A stretch of 5,638 bases of DNA, from positions 1-5,638 of the forward strand of contig JAICXG010000185.1 of assembly GCA_025980625.1 (NCBI GenBank), written 5' to 3'. The notes under the pieces were generated by a model. That model had not been told where the DNA came from and ran no database searches. It worked only from the letters and a program-made list of their open reading frames with translations. The position numbers and the translations under genes are program-made. Origin of the DNA: Chthoniobacterales bacterium (GTDB lineage: Bacteria > Verrucomicrobiota > Verrucomicrobiia > Chthoniobacterales > UBA10450). This document shows, one piece after another, positions 1-4,185 of this stretch. Numbering within the stretch: position 1 is the stretch's first letter; each line of letters opens with the position of its first letter.

Positions 1-1002
1 GAGGAGATGATTGACCGTTTCGACGTTCTTAGCCGTCTGGTCTTCGAGCTGATAAGCCGCATGACTTGGATAGCCGAGCAACTGAGCGCGCTCGGCGCGC
101 AGCTTCACCATCTTCAAAACGACTTCACGGTTATCCCATTGCCCGCCGTGGCTGTTGCGCCCGAGTGAGACCTGCATGATGTGCTCGCGCAGGGCGCGGT
201 CCTTCAGACTAACGAGCGCCGGCTGCTGAGTCGTATTTTGGAGAGGAATGACAAGCTTACCTTCCTTCTTTTCTCGCTTGGCCGCGGCGCTGGCGACCGC
301 GATTTCGTTAGGGGGAAGACCGGCGAGCTTCGCCTTATCCCGGACGACAACCGAGGAGGCATTCTTCTCATCGAGCACATTCTGTGAAAACTTTGTCTGT
401 AACTCGGCGATCTCAGCATTCATCTGCTTGAGCTTCGTCTTGTCGGAGTCGGAAAGTTTCGCCCCCGCGCGGACGAAATCCTTGTAAGTGCGCTCGATGA
501 GATACTTCGATTCCGGGTCGAGCCCGAGCTGGTCGCGCTGGTCGTAAAGTTTCTTGATGCGCTGAAAGAGCGCGCTGTTGAGATAGATCTCGTCGCGGTG
601 TTTGGCCAGCTTTGGCGCCATCTCCGTCTCAATTTTCTGCAACTCAGGATTGGTATTCGCGCCCACCAGATTGGAAAAGATGCGGTCGACCCGGCCGAGA
701 AGTTGACCCGCCTTTTCGAAGGCCACGATCGTGTTCGCAAACGTCGGCTCGCCGGGCGTGCGGGTGATGAGTTGGATTTCCTTGAGTTGTTCTTCCATCC
801 CCTCTGCAAAAGCCGGCCGGAAATTCGTGTCATGGATTTTGTCGAATGGCGGGTAATGGAAGTCGAGCGGACTCTCCTTGAGCAATGGATTTTCAGTCAT
901 GGGCGCGAATGAAGACGAGGGATACCCTTCCACGGCGGAAAGTGGGATGGCAAGAAACGGAACCGAGAGAAGGACTGGCAGGAAGCGCGCGAACAACATC
1001 AT
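1..1002 (-). CDS. dcp: Exported peptidyl-dipeptidase Dcp (M3 zinc metallopeptidase), N-terminal half, cut by left window edge
   Basis: The minus-strand frame is open from the ATG at 1002-1000 to base 1 (334 codons, no stop). The protein matches the N-terminal half of peptidyl-dipeptidase Dcp, which removes C-terminal dipeptides from peptides. Recognisable blocks are FRPAFAEGM (residues 61-69), LGLDPES (159-165), the AGAKLS block (about 179-184) and NTTQQPAL (256-263), each with a clear E. coli Dcp counterpart. E. coli Dcp is about 680 residues, so roughly half is present. The HExxH zinc site lies in the missing part, so catalytic competence cannot be judged. Residues 1 to about 23 (MMLFARFLPVLLSVPFLAIP...LSA) form a hydrophobic signal peptide with likely cleavage after LSA, which implies export. 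E. coli Dcp has no such leader. A second ATG directly follows the first (999). A third (900, MTENPLL) would give a leaderless cytosolic form starting near the E. coli N-terminus. No strong Shine-Dalgarno is visible at 1002. It is transcribed away from the redox genes. Family is certain to my reading; the export start is likely. Confidence 0.93.
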   Translation of the reverse strand, partial: MMLFARFLPVLLSVPFLAIPLSAVEGYPSSSFAPMTENPLLKESPLDFHYPPFDKIHDTNFRPAFAEGMEEQLKEIQLITRTPGEPTFANTIVAFEKAGQLLGRVDRIFSNLVGANTNPELQKIETEMAPKLAKHRDEIYLNSALFQRIKKLYDQRDQLGLDPESKYLIERTYKDFVRAGAKLSDSDKTKLKQMNAEIAELQTKFSQNVLDEKNASSVVVRDKAKLAGLPPNEIAVASAAAKREKKEGKLVIPLQNTTQQPALVSLKDRALREHIMQVSLGRNSHGGQWDNREVVLKMVKLRAERAQLLGYPSHAAYQLEDQTAKNVETVNHLL

Positions 1003-1301
1003 AGGTGAGATGATTGGTTGAGGTTGGAATGTAAGCCTGACTATTTCCACGGGCTGCCCTGCTTGTCATCCGCAAGTGTCGCGGAGGTTCTCGCGCCGGC
1101 GAAAGTTCGGCGTTTTCGCGGAAGCCCCTCAGATGCCAACTGATTCGACAACCTCGGCCCAATCTGATTTGGCCGCGGAATACTGCGTCTGCCAGGTTGC
1201 CGATCGTCACTTTAATTCCCAATCTTTCCGTAACCTTCGGCTGGTTTCGCTGCATTACCCGGTGACGGTGGAATAACAGACCGCAAAAAAGAAAGCAACC
1301 T
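1003..1301. other. Divergent intergenic region, no gene supported
   Basis: This 299-bp gap separates the divergent dcp gene from the first cupredoxin gene and must hold the 5' regions of both. Short open frames cross it but lack recognisable protein character or a ribosome binding site. Two overlapping, mutually exclusive small hairpins can be drawn: CGCCG/CGGCG (1094-1098 with 1108-1112) and GCGAAA/TTTCGC (1099-1104 with 1114-1119). Neither is followed by a T-run. I could not identify a convincing -35/-10 pair on either strand. Just before the ATG at 1302 there is an A-rich purine run (AAAAAAGAAAG, about 1285-1295), which is the only ribosome-binding candidate. Confidence 0.6.
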
Positions 1302-2513
1302 ATGACGAGCACAAAGATCGCCCGATTCATTTTCCTGGCTGGCATTAGCTGCCTCTATCTCCTTACCGGAGGTGCCGCACCGGGTGCGACTTTCACCGTA
1401 AATGTAGCGCCCAACCATAGCCTGACCTACGATCCATTCACCGTTTCAATTCAGCCCGGAGACACGGTCACCTGGATTTGGCAAGGCAGTGATCACAGTG
1501 TAACTTCTGGTTCGCCCGATCAACCCAGTGGATTGTTCGATTCCGGAATCAAGACCTCGGGTTCCAGTTTCTCCTTCACCTTCACCACACCGGGTACGAT
1601 CTCTTATTACTGCACTCCGCACGGGAGCTGTTGCGGGATGGTCGGTAGCGTCGTCGTCGCGGGCGCAACACCCACCCCCACACCTACGCCTACGCCCAGC
1701 CCAAATCCCGCCCCGGCGCAGCTGCTCAATGTTTCGACGCGATTGCAGGTGCAGAGTGGTGATAATGTCCTTATCGGCGGCTTTATTATCACCGGCAACG
1801 ACCCGAAGCGGGTCCTGCTGCGGGCAATCGGGCCTTCTCTGGTGAATTACGGGCTCACCGGCGTTTTGGCGGATCCGCTCCTCGAGTTGCACGCCAGCGA
1901 CGGCAGCTTGCTCATGACCAATGATAACTGGAAGATTCGCGACAGCGATGGCACCAACCAGCAGGCCGATATCGAAGCCACCGGCATAGCTCCGACGAGT
2001 GATCTGGAGTCAGCCATCGTTACGACACTCGATCCGGACAGTTACACCGCGATTGTGCGAGGAAAGAACGACGCCAGCGGCATCGGCTTGGTCGAAGGCT
2101 ATGACTTGGATGAAACCGCTAATTCTCAATTAGGCAACATCAGCACCCGTGGCTTTGTCGAGGCCGGGAGTAACGTCATGATTGGCGGCTTCATTCTCGG
2201 CAACGGAAGCGGTGCGTCCACAATCCTGGTGCGCGCGATCGGGCCTTCGCTGGCCGCCTTTGGCCTGACCGATGTCCTGGCCGATCCAACCCTCGAGTTA
2301 CACGATGAAAATGGCGCGCTCGTCATGAGCAATGACAATTGGCAGGACACACAAGCGACCGAGATCGCGGCGACAGGCATCGCGCCGCAAGACCCCCTCG
2401 AGTCGGCCATTCTTGCCACCGTCCCGGGAACCGCGCACACTGCGATCGTTGCGGGGAAAGACGGCGGGACCGGGGTTGCTTTGGTGGAAGTTTATAAGAT
2501 TACTCAGCCATGA
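1302..2513 (+). CDS. Secreted plastocyanin-like blue-copper protein with Thr/Pro linker and two C-terminal repeat domains
   Basis: The 403-residue protein has four parts. Residues 1-29 are a signal peptide (hydrophobic core FIFLAGISCLYLL, probable cleavage after APGA). Residues 30-120 are a cupredoxin domain. Residues 122-140 are a Thr/Pro linker, and about 141-270 and 277-403 are two copies of a repeat domain of about 125 residues. Type-1 copper ligands are visible as H65 (DHSV), C104 and H107 (YYCTPH) and M113 (GMVG), so it should carry single electrons outside the cytoplasm. The ligand loop is C-x2-H-x5-M, one residue longer than the C-x2-H-x4-M of plastocyanin and pseudoazurin, and contains an adjacent cysteine pair C110-C111. 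Repeat-domain landmarks are STR, IGGFI, RAIGPSL, ADP.LELH, NDNW, ATGIAP and LVE.Y. No LPXTG or PEP-CTERM tail is present. Cys17 could suggest a lipoprotein, but GIS-C is a poor lipobox. The start is the only ATG after an in-frame TGA (about 1263). The redox partner is unknown. The cytochrome encoded downstream is a candidate by inference. Confidence 0.9.
   Translation: MTSTKIARFIFLAGISCLYLLTGGAAPGATFTVNVAPNHSLTYDPFTVSIQPGDTVTWIWQGSDHSVTSGSPDQPSGLFDSGIKTSGSSFSFTFTTPGTISYYCTPHGSCCGMVGSVVVAGATPTPTPTPTPSPNPAPAQLLNVSTRLQVQSGDNVLIGGFIITGNDPKRVLLRAIGPSLVNYGLTGVLADPLLELHASDGSLLMTNDNWKIRDSDGTNQQADIEATGIAPTSDLESAIVTTLDPDSYTAIVRGKNDASGIGLVEGYDLDETANSQLGNISTRGFVEAGSNVMIGGFILGNGSGASTILVRAIGPSLAAFGLTDVLADPTLELHDENGALVMSNDNWQDTQATEIAATGIAPQDPLESAILATVPGTAHTAIVAGKDGGTGVALVEVYKITQP
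1722..2111 (+). repeat. C-terminal repeat domain copy R1 (first-position type)
   Basis: This segment encodes residues 141-270 of the first cupredoxin protein. It begins LNVSTRLQV and ends GLVEGYDLD. It aligns along its length with R3 of the next gene and more loosely with R2 and R4. Shared blocks are STR, VLIGG, RAIGPSLVN, DP.LELHA, NDNW, ATGIAPT, LESAI, TTLDP and YTAIV.GK. The spacing of hydrophobic strands and turns suggests a beta-sandwich, which is an inference. I know no named family for it. Confidence 0.85.
2130..2510 (+). repeat. C-terminal repeat domain copy R2 (second-position type)
   Basis: This segment encodes residues 277-403 of the first cupredoxin protein. It begins LGNISTRGFV and ends VALVEVYKITQP at the protein C-terminus. 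It is closest to R4 of the next gene: both have NISTRGFV, VMIGGFILG, an internal gap, RAIGPSL, AFG.TD and a VALVEVY.ITQ ending. R1 and R3 end in YDLD instead. Confidence 0.85.
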
Positions 2514-2652
2514 GTTGCTAAGTGCTTGTCGAGGGTGGTAGCCTGCCTTGCGGACTGCTCGCTCTCGGCGCGGGAGCGGCCGTTGCGTCGAACAGCATCG
2601 ACATGTCATGCGGCCACCCCGTCCCAATTTTGACAGTAGCAGCCGGCGGGGC

Positions 2653-2680
2653 GCGGGAATTTTTCCGAAAAAGGCGGGAA
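2653..2680. promoter_or_regulatory. Operator-like element: palindrome flanked by direct repeats
   Basis: A perfect inverted repeat TTTTTCCGAAAAA (2660-2672; 6-bp arms, one central base) sits between two identical copies of GCGGGAA (2653-2659 and 2674-2680). The two copies begin 21 bp apart, close to two helical turns. The element ends 7 bp before the candidate -35 box at 2688, where an activator would bind. The symmetry is visible in the sequence. A regulatory role is inferred and the binding protein is unknown. Confidence 0.35.
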
Positions 2681-2687
2681 CTTTGGC

Positions 2688-2717
2688 TTGACGCTGGCTG
2701 TGAGGGAACATTACGAT
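2688..2717 (+). promoter_or_regulatory. Candidate sigma70-type promoter for the second cupredoxin/cytochrome pair
   Basis: TTGACG (2688-2693, five of six matches to the -35 consensus) is followed after 18 bp by TACGAT (2712-2717, four of six matches to the -10 consensus). Transcription would start near 2724, about 10 nt before the ATG at 2734, giving an almost leaderless mRNA. This fits the lack of any Shine-Dalgarno sequence there. Chance matches of this quality occur, so confidence is moderate to low. Confidence 0.4.
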
Positions 2718-2733
2718 AGACGCAATTTTCGCC

Positions 2734-4185
2734 ATGCTGCCATCCACTGACTCTCGCCTCACCATCACGCGCACCGCGCATTGGCTTTCTGTCCTCTGTT
2801 GTGGAGCGCTTTTCGCGATGCTCGGCGTCGCTGCCCCCTTGCAAGCCAATGCCGCCACCGTCACGGTCCATGTGGGGCTGGGTGGGCTGAAATTCACACC
2901 GCAGGATGTGACCATTCAGTTGGGCGACACCGTCCACTGGATCTGGGACGATAGTTTTCATTCTTCCACTTCCGGGACCCCCGGAAGCCCGGACGGCCTG
3001 TGGGACTCTGGTATCTTGAATAACGGAGAGACCTTTGATGTCACCTTTGATGGCACGAACGGTCTGGGGCTGGGGACTTTCAATTACTACTGTCTGCCCC
3101 ACGGTGGCTGTTGCGGGATGGTGGGTTCCGTCACTGTTACTGCCGGTACACCGACACCAACACCGACTCCGACTCCCACCCCAACGGCAACTCCGACTCC
3201 AACTGCGACCCCGACGCCGACTGTAACCCCGACTGCGACTCCCACAGCCACACCAACTTCAACTCCGACCCCAACGGCAACGCCGAGTCCTACAGTTACC
3301 CCGAGTGCGACACCTACACCCACACCGACCCCGACCCCGGCCGCTGCCTCGGTCAACGTCTCAACCAGGTTGGAAGTGGGAACCGGCGATCAGGTTCTAA
3401 TCGGCGGTATCATCATCTCTGATGATTCGGCAAACCAATCTTCGATGCTCGCAATCAGCACCGGCAAGCGTATCCTCTTGCGCGCGATCGGCCCATCGCT
3501 GGTCAACTTTGGAATCACAAATGCGCTGCCAGATCCGGTGCTGGAGTTACACGCCGCCGATCAAACGCTCATCGCAAGCAATGACAACTGGCAGGACAGC
3601 CCTGACGCCGCGGATATCGCTGCGACGGGTATTGCGCCGACAAACAACCTCGAGTCAGCGATTATCACCACCCTCGATCCGGGCGAGTACACGGCGATCG
3701 TGAAAGGGAATGGCGATGTAACCGGCGTAGGGCTAGTCGAGGCATACGATTTGGATAGCGGCACCAGTCTGCGCCTCGCCAACATCAGCACCCGCGGCTT
3801 TGTCGGGACCGGCGACAATGTGATGATCGGTGGCTTTATCCTTGGGCCGCCAGGTTCTCTCGATGGCACCGTGTTGATTCGGGCTATCGGGCCGTCGCTG
3901 GTTGCTTTCGGGATCACCGATGCATTGGTCGATCCGGTCTTGGAGTTGCACGATGCCAACGGTAACGTCATTACAAATGATAACTGGAAGGACACTCAGC
4001 AGGCCGACATTGAAGCCACCGGGCTAGCGCCGACCAATGATCTCGAAGCGGCTATCCTCGCGACGCTCCCGGCGGGCGGTTACACTGCGATTGTCTCCGG
4101 GAAGAACGGCCTCACTGGCGTCGCTCTCGTCGAAGTCTATCGGATAACTCAGCAGACGGTCATAAATGCTGGAAGCGCGCGCTAA
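2734..4185 (+). CDS. Secreted plastocyanin-like blue-copper protein with long Thr/Pro linker and two C-terminal repeat domains
   Basis: This 483-residue protein is a paralogue of the one encoded upstream. Residues 1-40 are a signal peptide (core WLSVLCCGALFAMLGVAAPL, cleavage probably after ANA). Residues 41-137 are a cupredoxin domain with copper ligands H76 (FHSS), C120 and H123 (YYCLPH) and M129 (GMVG). Residues 139-202 are an extended Thr/Pro tract, and about 206-341 and 348-473 are two repeat domains. The copper loop is again C-x2-H-x5-M, with the cysteine pair C126-C127. The first repeat domain has an insertion of about 13 residues (around 229-243) before the RILLRAIGPSL block, absent from the upstream paralogue. 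The start is the first ATG after the in-frame TGA at 2701. Its 3' end overlaps the cytochrome gene by 20 bp, so the two are probably one transcript. The expected role is periplasmic or cell-surface electron transfer, with the linker holding the copper head away from the C-terminal domains. The redox partner is inferred only from gene order. Confidence 0.9.
   Translation: MLPSTDSRLTITRTAHWLSVLCCGALFAMLGVAAPLQANAATVTVHVGLGGLKFTPQDVTIQLGDTVHWIWDDSFHSSTSGTPGSPDGLWDSGILNNGETFDVTFDGTNGLGLGTFNYYCLPHGGCCGMVGSVTVTAGTPTPTPTPTPTPTATPTPTATPTPTVTPTATPTATPTSTPTPTATPSPTVTPSATPTPTPTPTPAAASVNVSTRLEVGTGDQVLIGGIIISDDSANQSSMLAISTGKRILLRAIGPSLVNFGITNALPDPVLELHAADQTLIASNDNWQDSPDAADIAATGIAPTNNLESAIITTLDPGEYTAIVKGNGDVTGVGLVEAYDLDSGTSLRLANISTRGFVGTGDNVMIGGFILGPPGSLDGTVLIRAIGPSLVAFGITDALVDPVLELHDANGNVITNDNWKDTQQADIEATGLAPTNDLEAAILATLPAGGYTAIVSGKNGLTGVALVEVYRITQQTVINAGSAR
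3148..3339 (+). repeat. Thr-Pro codon repeat (low-complexity linker)
   Basis: This stretch of imperfect tandem 6-bp units of the type ACNCCN encodes 32 X-Pro dipeptides, mostly Thr-Pro with Ala, Val and Ser substitutions (residues 139-202). Such sequences form extended, flexible, often glycosylated linkers in secreted proteins. The upstream paralogue has a much shorter equivalent at about 1668-1715. Tandem units of this kind can change length by slippage in steps that keep the reading frame. Confidence 0.9.
3349..3756 (+). repeat. C-terminal repeat domain copy R3 (first-position type)
   Basis: This segment encodes residues 206-341 of the second cupredoxin protein. It begins SVNVSTRLEV and ends GLVEAYDLD, matching R1. 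It is longer than R1 because of an inserted Ser/Asn-rich stretch of about 13 residues between the IGG strand and the RAIGPSL block. Confidence 0.85.
3775..4152 (+). repeat. C-terminal repeat domain copy R4 (second-position type)
   Basis: This segment encodes residues 348-473 of the second cupredoxin protein. It begins LANISTRGFV and ends VALVEVYRITQ, matching R2. A ten-residue tail (QTVINAGSAR) follows before the stop and carries no recognisable sorting signal. Confidence 0.85.

Noticed and set aside
1076..1276. Small plus-strand open frame of 66 codons in the divergent intergenic region
   Set aside because: It is Arg/Ser-rich with no ribosome binding site, signal or recognisable motif, and looks like a chance frame in GC-rich DNA.
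1302..1352. Lipoprotein signal at Cys17 of the first cupredoxin
   Set aside because: The residues before the cysteine are GIS and lack the leucine-type residue expected at -3. An ordinary signal peptide cleaved after APGA fits better.
2560..2578. Stem-loop CGCTCTC-ggcgc-GGGAGCG after the first cupredoxin gene as a terminator
   Set aside because: The stem is short with a G-U pair and no T-run follows, so it does not qualify as an intrinsic terminator. Whether genes one and two share a transcript stays open.
2630..2635. Perfect TTGACA -35 hexamer
   Set aside because: No -10-like hexamer lies 16-19 bp downstream, where the sequence is GCGGGGCGCGG. The TTGACG at 2688 has a better partner.
2522..2719. 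GTG-started open frame of 65 codons between the two cupredoxin genes
   Set aside because: There is no recognisable protein character, and the frame runs through the candidate operator and promoter. It is probably a chance frame.
3148..3339. CRISPR array or satellite interpretation of the tandem 6-bp repeats
   Set aside because: The units are contiguous codon pairs inside an intact reading frame, with no unique spacers. It is a protein linker.
3087..3356. Open minus-strand frame encoding a Gly-Val repeat protein
   Set aside because: It is the antisense of the Thr-Pro codon repeat, which reads as Gly-Val repeats on the other strand. It has no independent support.
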